Translations under genes and position numbers: made by a program | Notes under the pieces: model-generated | The model's input: only the letters and a program-made list of their open reading frames with translations | What the model was told of the DNA's origin: nothing | Database searches by the model: none | Shown here: in pieces, positions 13,444 through 26,289 of the stretch | Numbering within the stretch: position 1 is the first letter of the stretch | How the letters are laid out: every line of letters starts with the position of its first letter | NCBI GenBank assembly: GCA_023525715.1 | Contig: CM042012.1 | Location: 52,796,004 to 52,860,003, forward strand | From: Cichorium intybus | Taxonomy: Eukaryota > Streptophyta > Magnoliopsida > Asterales > Asteraceae | DNA: 64,000 nt | Direction: 5' to 3'

Positions 13444-14693
13444 CCAGGTGTGACACCCCATTTCTACTGTTTGTAAATACTATGGTTTTTCATAAAATTT
13501 CATGAATACAAAAATACGGTTTATCAAAAACCGACAATTTACACGTTTAAAAACAATGGGTGTACAAAATCCATATCAAATCTAACCATAGTAAGCAATA
13601 AAGGATTAAACCTTGAGTCCAAGATGGGAGCTAACTCAGGCTCCACTCCAGCTAAACTTTTACCAAATATACCTTAGCTTTTAACCTGGAATACATGGCA
13701 AAACATAAAATACGTAAGACAATAATGTCTCGTGAGTTACATGAGTTTTAGACTCAAACTTTTAACTTCTTTTCCAACCTTTATATAAAAACTTATATCA
13801 TAAAACATCTTTCAAGTTTTATAATAATATCATGTCATAGCAAAAATATCTTCTTTCAAAACTTTATAATGACAATATACTATAACTCTTTACTTCTCAA
13901 AAATCATTTTATGATTTACTTTACAAAAATAAGATCTTTCTTACTTTCTTTGACTGGTTTTATAAGCTTGCTGGATTTTTATACTTAGGGCTTTAATCAC
14001 TATAAGTGATACCCCAAGTCTCTATGGCTAGAAAGAACGGATCATTCCTCACCATAGAATTGCTGAGGCAATCTACTTCGCGATGGGGATTTTTCCACAG
14101 TAGACCCCTTACCTAACCCGGGTAGGTTGGAACATAGTTCCCTTACTAACGCTGCTTGCTACAATTACCAGTCATACAAAAACTTGCTGCTTGCTTGAAC
14201 ATTTCTCATAAACATATAACTTGTGGCTAGGTGCCAAACTACAACATTTTATGTCTTTATGGCTAGGTGCCAGATATAGCTTTCATCACATAATTTTCAT
14301 ATGTTTAGAACATATTTTTCTATCATGTTAAGCTTTATGCCAAAATATACTTTCCAACATTTTATGGCTATATGTCATTCATACTCGAAAACATATATAG
14401 TTTGTAACTAAAACATACTTCTTAAACACATTATGGCTATATGCCTATCCATACTTTCAAACATGTATTTCAAAATATACTTTCACATGATTGGTTCATC
14501 GACCAAAACATAACTTCAATATAGAATTATACTTTCACAAACAAGTTAGAAATAATACTCTTGCATATAATTTCTCATATAGAAATTTTATAAGAAACCT
14601 TGAAAATACTTACTTGCCATGTACCCCAGAATGGGTAAAAATACTGCATGTACTCACCTCGTGTATTGCTAGTGGATTGACTACACGTTCCTC

Positions 14694-14702
14694 GTATTTA
14701 TA
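14694..14702 (-). promoter_or_regulatory. TATA box of LTR
   Basis: TATAAATAC on the minus strand, matching the orientation set by the primer-binding site, about 40 bp upstream of the AGGTGAGT octamer. Confidence 0.55.
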
Positions 14703-16203
14703 CTCTTTTGATTCAATAATCACTTGGCATGAACCTATATTTAATATATAACACATTAACATTTATTTCTATTGACTCTATAACTCATTAGAGCCCTTAT
14801 GATACTATCTTGGGTCATAATAAATATATAACTTTAAAATGACCAACTTTAATTAAATCGTATTTTATACGTATTTTACTACAGTACCCTCGGAGGGTCG
14901 TATTTCGATTCCGACAATTTTCCATGAAGTTTTAGGCCATAATAGACCTATGTTTAAAATTTGGGCTCAAACGGACAAGTTTTGGACCAAAACTCAAAAT
15001 TGAAAATTACTTGGCAGGAGACTCACTGCATGGTTCTGCTGCCGCCGCCTCGCGACTCGACCAAGGTGTGGTCGCGACTCGAAGGAGCCTCGCGACTCGA
15101 CCAGGTTGTGGTCGCGACTCGAAGGCAAAGCAGATTGCCTTATTTGGCGATTTTTCAAACTGCAGTTTCACTATTTGCCCCATTAAGCTCTTAATACTTG
15201 ACTTAATTAGTTTAGGGTCATTTCCAGGCCCTAAATACCAACTTATACTTAACTTTAAACTTCAAAATCATCAAATCATCTTTATAAATTTGGAAATTCT
15301 TCCAAAATCCTCATTTTTCACCAAAAACCCATTTATTGAATTTTCAAACTTGTAGACTGATTTCTTACTTCTTTTATGACATTTTTAACTTAACAAAACC
15401 ATTAGAACTATATGAAATCAGTTTCAACTCATTAATTCAATTGTTCTCATAAAATCCTGTTTTTGACATTTTTGGTCCAAAAATGCAAATTTCTGAAATT
15501 AATCACTTAGGAATGTCTTAATACATCCTAAGTGATCCTTTGGATTAAACAAAATCATAAAAATCAGTCTTCATCTTATAAACCCGTGAATTAGGGTTCT
15601 TGAGCAAAAATTCATCATTTTCATAATTTCAACAACACTTCTCAATTGAAGTGTGTTTACTTGATATTTTTAGTGTACTTAGATGGAATTAATTCTCTGG
15701 AATCATTTTATAAACTTCTTAAATCAAATGTCCAGATTCCATCCCAAGAAGACGATGAATAGTAGGTGTTCAAGCTTTGCTTCCTTACCTCAAATGTTTG
15801 GAAACCTTAAATTCCAGCTCCAATCCCTCGTATCCTTCCAGATATTCACGACCTCCAGCTCTCTCCCGAAGCCTCCAGTACTCTCTGATATCTTCTGAGA
15901 ATTTAGGAGATATTTTCTTATATTTATACTCCCAAAATTTACAGTTTCCACCCCTCAAGTTCCAAGTCTTTCATTTTGGCACTAAAAATCAAATTATATT
16001 ACATAAAGTTCCATTCTTTCCATTTTTAGTCCAAACTAGAATTATACTTTCATAATAACTCATGCATATGGTCAAATGACCAAATTACCCTTTTATGGCA
16101 AAATAACCAAATTACCCTTATGGTCACAATTTCTCACTTATATATATATATATTTTCAACTTTTATTACACCAATTTCTATTTCTCACACTTTTACTCAC
16201 AAC

Positions 16204-16325
<122 letters not shown>

Positions 16326-16498
16326 CCATGGTTCAAAACATGGCAAAAGACCAATTTGCCCTTGTTCACCAATTTTCTCCAAACTCTTGGAATTTTTCTA
16401 CATTTCCCGCTATATTATTTTAAAACTTCCAAAGTTGTTGGTCTTTACCTTAAACGTTATCTCGAATATAAATTCAAGATTTTTTTTGGGTCGTTACA

Positions 16499-16520
16499 AC
16501 TACTTCCCCCTTATTGGGAT
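16499..16520 (-). promoter_or_regulatory. Polypurine tract
   Basis: On the minus strand AATAAGGGGGAAGTAGT runs straight into the TGTAACGACCC start of the 3' LTR. This is the expected second-strand primer position. Confidence 0.7.
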
Positions 16521-19500
16521 TCCGTCCTCGGAATCATCACTCAACTGTTAATCTAAGGAAACGCTTCTCCCTTCTCATTTTCAAAGGCCCTCGACCTACA
16601 TTTGGTTTTTAGTGAATACTTCCTTTTATCAACATATACTCATATTCTTTATTCTTTTATCTTTTTAATCTTTTCTTCTTTGGTTGTTTTTGATTCTTTA
16701 ATTAGCTCTTAGCGGTTCCTGCTTTCAATCCTTTATAGAGGATTAACATAATCTCTTTAAAACTTTATATTTTCCCAGTTAACCAAAATATCATTTTGGT
16801 CATTTTATCTGTTTTCTCAACCTTTTAGTCATTCATTCATATTTCATACTCTACATTCTAGTTACTTTCCTTTCTACCTCCTTTCATTTATATACAATCT
16901 CTTAGTAAACTTATTTTACAAAATAGTTTCATACTTCAATACTTTTTATCATAAATAACAATCTACTTTATAATTCTTCTCATATCTTTACTAAAACATG
17001 TGAGATTTTACTCACAGCATTCTTTATTTATAAAGGTTCCCAATACCATTAAACATAATTATATATGTTTCATATTTATGCAATTTCATAGATACACAAA
17101 ATCTTTTCCTTGTATAAATTTTGTCTCTTAATGGACATTTTACTCGAACATAACTTCTTCTTTCTTTTTAGAAGTTTTACAACTCCTTATCTTTACATAG
17201 TTGTTCTTTAGATCTTTTAAACTTCACTTTATTATTCTTTACATCCACTATCAATTCTCGACTTATTACCACCATAAGGAATGCATTCCTTTTTGTTTTA
17301 TTTCACATCCTTACTTTTCTGTTTGGGACAGAAGCTGTCAAAACAATATATTTTTCACGAAAATCTGCATATCTCACTCTAAAAGTGTTGAAACGTCACA
17401 CTACTTTTTATTTTAACAACGAGACATCATTTGCTTTCTTTCTATGTATAATACACAATGTTTGACCTTATAAATTGGTACAGTTTTACTATTGAAGTTG
17501 ATCTATTATTTCAGTCAACTTCCTTCTTTTTTACTCTTGTCATTTATACTACTAATTGTATACTTCTTGTTAGCTTCTATACTTCCGTAATCCCCTTTCT
17601 ATATGTTCCACTTTGTAAACTATATGTATTATTTTCTTTAAATACATATCTCTTTTCATTTCGTATATGTATGCTACTATTACATCATTATACTTACTAC
17701 TTTCATTCTGGATTCATCTTTATAATTGTCCTTTTCATATACTTCTTACTCCTCTCTTATGTTATATATGTATTACTTTCATTAATACATATGTTATATC
17801 ACCTTTTACTCGTGTTCTTTCCACATCTCGTCATAATAACGATCTAAGTACTTCTTTCATCTTCTTTTATTAGTTATGGGATTTTATTCTCGTTCATTCA
17901 TTACACTTACTAATACAATTTTGTCTCTTTCATTTATTAGCTTTCTTACAATACTCTTATGAATACCTTTCTTATCTTCTAAGGTACCCCATGTACCATT
18001 CTCATCTTATTACACTTTTCATAATATTACTATCTTGTGGTGTATTTATGTTTCAGAAACCACATTCATTAATTTCTTGACATATACTTACAAGTTCTTA
18101 GTTGCATAATGTACACATATATATATATACTTGGTTCTCTTTTGGTTTAAGAACTCAACTAGGTATTTTTAACATTTTCGTCCCATGACAATTTCTTTCA
18201 ATTACCAATATCATTCGTTACTCTTTACCTATCGTAGCTAATGCTAACAAAATATTTTTCTTAGCTTTACATCTTTTACCATCTCTGTTATGTGTTGTAA
18301 GGCTACATGCCTAACACATTATGTTATTCTTTCATTTAAACTTCACTTCTTTACACTATATATTTTATATGAGACTTACTTCTTATGTATCTCTAGTTGA
18401 TACACATCGGTCATTCATTTTCTCATTATATTTCATTCTTTCGTGTTTTTAAACAATATGCTCAATACATTATCTTGCTCTTTTGCTTCATACTTTATGG
18501 TATTCTAATTAAAATATCTATTTCATAATCACTTTTATACTTTTATACATTATATTTATATATATATATCCCAAAACTTACTCATGCTTTTACATTTGTA
18601 AGCACGTATATACATATATACATTTCTTTGTATTTCATGGTTACCAACCATGTACTAATCATTTCTCAAAATCTTTAAAGACTTTTAGCAATTATTCCCA
18701 TTCGGAAGTAGTAACTTCCTGTCTGTTTATCGTAGTTCTTACATTATCTTAAATTCTTCGTCTACTACTTGTTTAGATATTTACTCTTTTTCTTTATTTC
18801 ATATCATTTATGACCTTTAGTCATTTTGCTTACACGCTTTTGGTTTTCTTCAATTAACATTCCTCATTATACTCTTTCATTACTGGTATTTCTTCTTTTA
18901 TTTCATTCATTTGGTTGCGGAACTTAATTCCTGGCAACCACTATCTTATCATCATTTGTTTCACCTTTAATTTCTTGCCTAAGATTTATTTAGGCATTCA
19001 ACCTTTATTTCTCAATTCACATTCATTTTATCACATTACATTAATACATTTTTCTTAAAATATCATAATCTTTAACAATTTACCATTCATCATTCTTTTC
19101 CCCATTTGGGTAATCTTACTTTGTTTTTATTACTCATTGTAGCATTATACTTATAACTTGATCAATTGTCCAATATTTGGAGACTTTATTTATCTTCTTT
19201 GTTCAAACCTGGAAGTTAGTCTTCCACTTTCATCTAGCTTTGTCATTCTCCATCTTTAGCTTTTCTCATCACTTTAATCTTATCGTTCTGCAACGATATC
19301 TTACTTCCTTTATATATTTAATATTCATGCGACCTTTAGATAAGATTCTGAATTTAATGGTTATGCCCAAAGCACACCACTTGTCAACATTAAACTCTTT
19401 TATTATTATTATTATTATTATTATTACCAAATTTATGTACTATTAATACACTCTACTTATAATTTTTCATTCTTCATGTACAAGTCTTACAACTCTTATA

Positions 19501-19638
19501 TAGATAATCAATACCCTTAACTCCTCTTTAAATTATTTTTATTCATACTTCCTCTCGCCTTGACAGGCATATACTTTAATGTCTTTCAATCTGTCTAAAA
19601 AGTATTAATTATCATATTATTTCTTTTACTTTACCATA
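16521..19638 (-). other. Interior of the non-autonomous element, no coding content
   Basis: Markedly pyrimidine-rich on the plus strand (purine-rich on the element's sense strand). Many TTTCATT and CTTTTA words occur. The open frames seen here (for example 17458-17847) are rich in Phe, Leu, Tyr and Ile from base bias and match no retroelement domain. No gag zinc knuckle, RT or integrase motif was found in any frame by eye. Confidence 0.65.
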
Positions 19639-19646
19639 CTAAGTGG

Positions 19647-22600
19647 TAGGGGTGGCAAATCGGGCTGTCGTTCCGTGTTTTTACCTAACACGACACGACA
19701 CGACTTTTTTTGCATAACCCGAACACGACACGACACGAAGTCGTGTTTTTTTCCCTAACACGAACACGAACCATTTAAAAACACGACAACACGACAAAAT
19801 CAACATAAAATATCCATTTGTTTACTTAATTAATTCTTAATCATATAATTGTGTCCCAAAACATAAGAGTTACATATAAATATATGTTGAAAAAAAGCTA
19901 AATAAGGTTTAAGACATAAAATGTTTCAAATTGTACTAAATGCCTTCAACATCAAAAATGTTCATTCAAACTTATGCATCCACCATCGATTCATGTTTAT
20001 CCTTGCTATCCAACTCCATAATATCTTCAGTAAGTTCTTGTAAACATAACTCTTCATCACCTACAAAACAATAAACATAAATATTAACATATTAGAAATA
20101 GTACTATCACTAAATATAAATTTAGTAAGAGAAGTAAAAAAACACAATTACCTTTAATTCCAAACAACCAATCTTTTGTACAAATTAGAGCCTCAACATT
20201 TTCGTGTGTCAACGAACTTCGATATTGATCAAGAACACGTCCACCATTACTAAAAGCAGATTCAGATGCAACAGTGGACACGGGGATGCTTAAAATATCT
20301 CGTGCCATGGAGGCAAGTTCCGGATAACGATATTGATGTGCTTTCCAAAATGAAAGAACATCTAAATCTTCATTTATGTCAATTCTTGGGTCATCTAAGT
20401 ACATATCCAGTTGTGATTTTTGAGACAAAACAAACTCTTTACTTTCATAAGCCACGAACTCCTACAAACATAAAATTAGTTATTAGGAGTAAAACGTTAT
20501 AAATTTAACTAATAATAATAAATAAGTGAAATAGTATCTTACTTTTAAAATCTCTCTCGTGCTTTTACTAAGCGTCGTGTCATTCTTCTTATTGTACACA
20601 TCCTTGCTGGAATCAGCCGTTGACAAGGGTGAGTCAACAACATACTCACTAAATAGATCATGTAACTTCTCCCGAACACGATCAATATGATCACAAGAAT
20701 TGCTCCCGTAGAGTTTTTTGTAAGTGAACTCAACATATTGCATCTTATAACGTGGATCCAAAACTGCAGCCATCGCCAAAATCAAACTATACTCGGACCA
20801 ATATTTTGAGAACTTCTCATACATTTTGCAAGCCATGTTCTTCATAAACCTATCCGAACTTGCCATTTCTTCTTTTAGAGTTATTTCAACCGTAGAAACC
20901 GATGGAAAATACAAGTTTGCTGTAGAATATTTGTTTCCAGAAAAGATGCATGTAACTTCATAAAATACCTCCAAAAATTTAAAAGTCTTTTCTATTTTAC
21001 CCCATTCATCATTACTTGGACATTCCAAATAATTAGAATCGCTTAGTGCTAAACGGTAAAAAGCACGACGATAGAATATAGCACTTTCAAGCATAAGATA
21101 AGTAGCATTCCATCTCGTTGGAACATCTTGCCGCAAGCCTTTTTTTGGATTCAAATTAACATATCTTACACAATCAATAAACTTTCGTTTCCTTGCTTGA
21201 GAACCCTTCACATACTTAACAGATTCCCGCACTTTACCGATCCCTTCATCGATAGATTTCAACCCATCTTGCACAACCAAATTTAGCACATGAGCACAGC
21301 ATCGAACATGAAAATAATCTCCGTCACTACGAAGTGCACCTTCATTACATAATTGACCTTTTAGTAGATTGACAAAAGTATCATTACTTGAAGCGTTATC
21401 CAATGTGATAGTAAACAACTTTTTGTCAATCCCCCACTCGGACAATAAAGTAGAAATCTTTTCGGCTAAACATACACCATTATGTGGAGGTGGCATATAT
21501 TGAAAATTTAGAATTCTTTTTTGTAAATTCCACTCCTCGTCAATAAAGTGACAAGTAACACACAAAAAATCATTTGTGTTAATTCAAGACCACAAATCAG
21601 AAGTCAATGAAACTCTGCCCGGAATCAACTCTAACACTTTCTTAAGTTTTAATTTTTCTCTTTTAAACAAATTCAGCACATCCGCTTTAGCGGTATTTCT
21701 AGTAATGGTGATAACATTTTCATTCAAGTACTGAAAAATATCTCTAATTCCCTCGTACTCCACAAACTTAAAGGGCAAATCATGCTTGACAATTGCTGCA
21801 CTTACAAGCTCACGAAATTTTTCAGGTTTAAAAATTGTTGAATTCATTGAAAACTTACCACCCGTTTTTGAAAAAAGTAACTGTGATATGTCATTTTTAT
21901 CCCTTCTAGGACACTTTGGTATATGGTTTTTCAAGCTACCCGTTCCATTCTTAGGTTCACAAATGTACTTTTTTGAGCACCTTTTACATTTTGCTCTTTC
22001 CCTTCCATCGGGACCAATTGGAAGTCGTTCGAAAAACTTCCAAACCTCCGACCATCGTTCTCTTTCTGTTTTTACTTTACCTTCATCACCTTCTATTTTA
22101 ACATCCACATCCACCACATCAATGTCATCATATTCTTCTTCAAGGTCAACATCCTTAAATACAATAGAATAAACAGTTAATAAAATACAATGACAAAATA
22201 CTTAATAAGCTACTGAAAAAAAAATACCTGAGGAGCCACAACTTCTGAAGGTTTGTGTATGGTATTTGTATCTAGCCTTGTCCTCTTCATATTGTGACTA
22301 TAAACAAAAAAAATAAAGGACTGAATAATAACATACAAGAAATTGGAATAATGAAATCGGAATAATGAAATCAAAATAGAACAATTGAAATCGGAATAAT
22401 GAAGTAAAATCAGAATAGAACAACTGAAATTCGGAATAGAACAATTGAAATCAGAATAGAACAAAAATCGGAATAATGAAATCGATACATACCTGTAGAA
22501 AACTAACCGGAAAAGTCCGTGAACTGGGCGTTGGATTTGTGACCGATGAATAATTACGAAGAAATAGGAATAGTTGTTGTAGTCAATTACTTAATTACGG

Positions 22601-23030
22601 CCTCCAGGTTTCCGTTTCCGTCTTCCGACTGTGAATCGTGGACTCAAAGAAAGAGCAAAGGACTTGTATTATATGTACTAGTTTCCAAGAATTAACTTTT
22701 AGGTTTGTTAATTGTGAAGTCGTTTGCGGTTCCGATGGAGACTTTTAGCCTTTTAGGATTCCAAAAATTACTTTTTGTTTTTATATTGTAAATAATATTA
22801 TGAATAACAAAGTCTAAAGTATTGAGTTTATTCTTTTTAATATCGTTTTATATTTGGGTATTTATCGGGTTATTATCGTTTTAATTTCGTGTTATTATCG
22901 GGTCAATTTTGTTTTCATTTTTAAACACGAACACGACACGACACGAACACGAATTCGAATTTCGATTTCGTCCCAATTTAGTTTCGTTTCGGTTATTTTT
23001 GTCGTGTCGTTCCAGATTTTGCCACCCCTA
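19647..23030 (-). mobile_element. Ac-type hAT DNA transposon, 3384 bp
   Basis: Flanked by a perfect 8-bp TSD CTAAGTGG (19639-19646 and 23031-23038). The 13-bp terminal inverted repeat TAGGGGTGGCAAA is exact at both ends. Subterminal regions carry many copies of the CACGACACGA/CACGAACACG motif on both sides (about 19680-19800 and 22925-22955), typical of transposase binding sites in hAT elements. It encodes one spliced transposase gene on the minus strand. Inserted inside the 12.7-kb LTR element, so it is the younger of the two. Confidence 0.95.
19972..22290 (-). pseudogene. hAT transposase (BED zinc finger, hATC domain), one in-frame stop
   Basis: Inferred exons on the minus strand: 22290-22228, 22153-20543, 20461-20152 and 20060-19972, each intron GT..AG (74, 81 and 91 bp) and phases consistent, about 690 codons in total. 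Residues about 77-102 form a BED zinc finger (CKRC ... HIPKC). About residues 590-660 form the hAT dimerisation domain, with ASESAFSNGGRVLDQYRS. This makes it a member of the DAYSLEEPER/RICESLEEPER-like Ac family, which binds element ends and catalyses cut-and-paste transposition. The only break I see is a TGA at 21584-21586 (about residue 211) in the conserved SLTSDLWS region. Otherwise frame and splice sites are intact, so inactivation looks recent. Confidence 0.88.
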
Positions 23031-23038
23031 CTAAGTGG

Positions 23039-23590
23039 TATATATCCACTGCATTAACTTTTATTACTTATAATCTTTCTTGTTCTTGTTACATAGGCAT
23101 ACAATTCCTATGTTATTCTTACTACTCTCTTCACAAACCTTACCCACCAGAATGCCATAATTCCTTTGCGATTCCACCAGTCCCAATACGTATCCTGTGA
23201 TTATGATAATACAGGCCATATTACCATAATCACCTATACATATTGATTCTGCTATTACCACAAGGTCTCACGGGACACTGGTTCCTTTAACATATAACAC
23301 CATTATACATACATAGTGATTAATACTAAAAATCTTACTACTTTATAAACATAACCTTTAATAAGTTTAGACGGTTACAGAAAATATCATATAATTTTCC
23401 TAACGATCAAATTTTTACTCACTTTAAACGTTAGCTTAACACTTCTTAGTGTTATATCTACATATTTTAAATAATGCATGATGTCTTAATCATTTAAGAC
23501 ATCATATAGCATATTTTCATAAACTATCATTTCTATAGCGTGAGTTTAAGCCTAGGAGTGGAACAAGCCAATCCTAATTCGCTTAAACTA
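23039..23590 (-). other. Leader of the 12.7-kb LTR element
   Basis: Untranslated sequence between the hAT insertion and the primer-binding site. No open frame of note. Confidence 0.6.
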
Positions 23591-23604
23591 TGGCTCTGAT
23601 ACCA
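23591..23604 (-). promoter_or_regulatory. Primer-binding site, tRNA-Met type
   Basis: Minus strand TGGTATCAGAGCCA, complementary to the 3' end of plant initiator tRNA-Met, 3 nt from the inner end of the 5' LTR. Confidence 0.9.
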
Positions 23605-23607
23605 ACT

Positions 23608-25749
23608 TGTGACACCCCATTTCTACTGTTTGTAAATACTATGGTTTTTCATAAAATTTCATGAATACAAAAATCCATATCAAATCTAACCATAGTAAGT
23701 AAGAAAGGATTAAACCTTGAGTCCAAGATGGGAGCTAACTCGGGCTCCACTCCAGCTAAACTTTTACCAAATATACCTTAGCTTTTAACCTGGAATACAT
23801 GGCAAAACATAAAATACGTAAGACAATAATGTCTCGTGAGTTACATGAGTTTTAGACTCAAACTTTTAACTTCTTTTCCAACCTTTATATAAAAACTTAT
23901 ATCATAAAACATCTTTCAAGTTTTATAATAATATCATGCCATAGCAAAAATATCTTCTTTCAAAACTTTATAATGACAATATACTATAACTCTTTACTTC
24001 TCAAAAATCATTTTATGATTTACTTTACAAAAATAACATCTTTCTTACTTTCTTTGACTGGTTTTATAAGCTTGCTGGATTTTTATACTTAGGGCTTTAA
24101 TCACTATAAGTGATACCCCAAGGCTCTATGGCTAGAAAGAACGGATCATTCCTCACCATATAATTGCTGAGGCAATCTACTTCGCGATGGGGATTTTTCC
24201 CCAGTAGACCCCTTACCTAACCCGGGTAGGTTGGAACATAGTTCCCTTACTAACGCTGCTTGCTACAATTACCAGTCATACAAAAACTTGCTGCTTGCTT
24301 GAGCATTTCTCATAAACATATAACTTGTGGCTAGGTGCCAAACTACAACATTTTATGTCTTTATGGCTAGGTGCCAGATATAGCTTTCATCACATAATTT
24401 TCATATGTTTAGAACATATTTTTCTATCATGTTAAGCTTTATGCCAAAATATACTTTCCAACATTTTATGGCTATATGCCATTCATACTCGAAAACATAT
24501 ATAGTTTGTAACTAAAACATACTTCTTAAACACATTATGGCTATATGCCTATCCATACTTTCAAACATGTATTTCAAAATATACTTTCACATGATTGGTT
24601 CATCGACCAAAACATAACTTCAATATAGAATTATACTTTCACAAACAAGTTAGAAATAATACTCTTGCATATAATTTCTCATATAGAAATTTTATAAGAA
24701 ACCTTGAAAATACTTACTTGCCATGTACCCCAGAATGGGTAAAAATACTGCATGTACTCACCTCGTGTATTGCTAGTGGATTGACTACACGTTCCTCATA
24801 TTTATACTCTTTTGATTCAATAATCACTTGGTCGCGACTCGAAGGCAAAGCACATTGCCTTATTTGGCGATTTTTCAAACTGCAATTTCACTATTTGCCC
24901 CATTAAGCTCTTAATACTTTACTTAATTAGTTTAGGGTCATTTCCAGACCCTAAATACCAACTTGTAGACTGATTTCTTACTTCTTTTATGACATTTTTA
25001 ACTTAACAAAACCATTAGAACTATATGAAATCAGTTTCAACTCATTAATTCAATTGTTCTCATAAAATCCCGTTTTTGACATTTTTGGTCCAAAAATGCA
25101 CATTTCTGAAATTAATCACTTAGGAATGATTTAATACATCCTAAGTGATCCTTTGGATTAAACAAAATCATAAAAATCAGTCTTCATCTTATAAACCCGT
25201 GAATTAGGGTTCTTGAGCAAAAATTCATCATTTTCATAATTTCAACAACACTTCTCAATTGAAGTGTGTTTACTTGACATTTTTAGTGTACTTAGATGGA
25301 ATTAATTCTCTGGAATCATTTTATAAACTTCTTAAATCAAATGTCCAGATTCCATCCCAAGAAGACGATGAATAGTAGGTGTTCAAGCTTTGCTTCCTTA
25401 CCTCAAATGTTTGGAAACCTTAAATTCCAGCTCCAATCCCTCGTATCCTTCCAGATATTCACGACCTCCTGCTCTCTCCCGAAGCCTCCAGTACTCTCTG
25501 ATATCTTCTGAGAATTTAGGAGATATTTTCTTATATTTATACTCCCAAAATTTACAGTTTCCACCCCTCAAGTTCCAAGTCTTTCATTTTGGCACTAAAA
25601 ATCAAATTATATTACATAAAGTTCCATTCTTTACATTTTTAGTCCAAACTAGAATTATACTTTCATAATAACTCATGCATATGGTCAAATGACCAAATTA
25701 CCCTTTTGTGGCAAAATGACCAAATTACCCTTATGGTCACAATTTCTCA

Positions 25750-25842
<93 letters not shown>

Positions 25843-25886
25843 CTTTTATTACACCAAGTTCTATTTCTCACACTTTTACTCACAAC

Positions 25887-25972
<86 letters not shown>

Positions 25973-26147
25973 CCATGGTTCAAAACATGGCAAAATACCA
26001 ATTTGCCCTTGTTCACCAATTTTCTCCAAACTCTTGGAATTTTTCTACATTTCCCGCTATATTATTTTAAAACTTCCAAAGTTGTTGGTCTTTACCTTAA
26101 ACGTTATCTCGAATATAAATTCAAGATTTTTTTTTTGGGTCGTTACA
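23608..26147 (-). repeat. 5' LTR of the 12.7-kb element (right copy), 2540 bp
   Basis: Near-identical to the left LTR outside three deletions and changed TA tracts. The largest deletion removed most of the CpG-rich block and flanking U3 DNA (the junction lies near 24831, CACTTGGTCGCGACTC). The AGGTGAGT octamer is at 24756-24763 on the minus strand. TA tracts lie at 25752-25838 and 25890-25968. Confidence 0.92.
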
Positions 26148-26289
26148 CCAGGGGTCCCTATTTATAGTTTCCAGATGGCCAGCAAATAAGCTTTAGAGAT
26201 AAACATTTTGAATTCAAATAAAGATAAACATTTATCTTTTAATTCAAACCTATTTATCCTAATATATATCAATCGAAATTATGGATTCT

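Noticed and set aside
14491..14751. 86-codon frame repeated at 24595-24906, with similar repeated frames at 15683/25296 and 15777/25390
   Set aside because: Mirror copies in the two LTRs of one retrotransposon and on the antisense strand of the element; not genes.
17458..17847. 129-codon hydrophobic frame that could suggest a membrane protein
   Set aside because: Composition follows the T/C bias of the element interior; the sense strand of the element is the other strand, and no motif is present.
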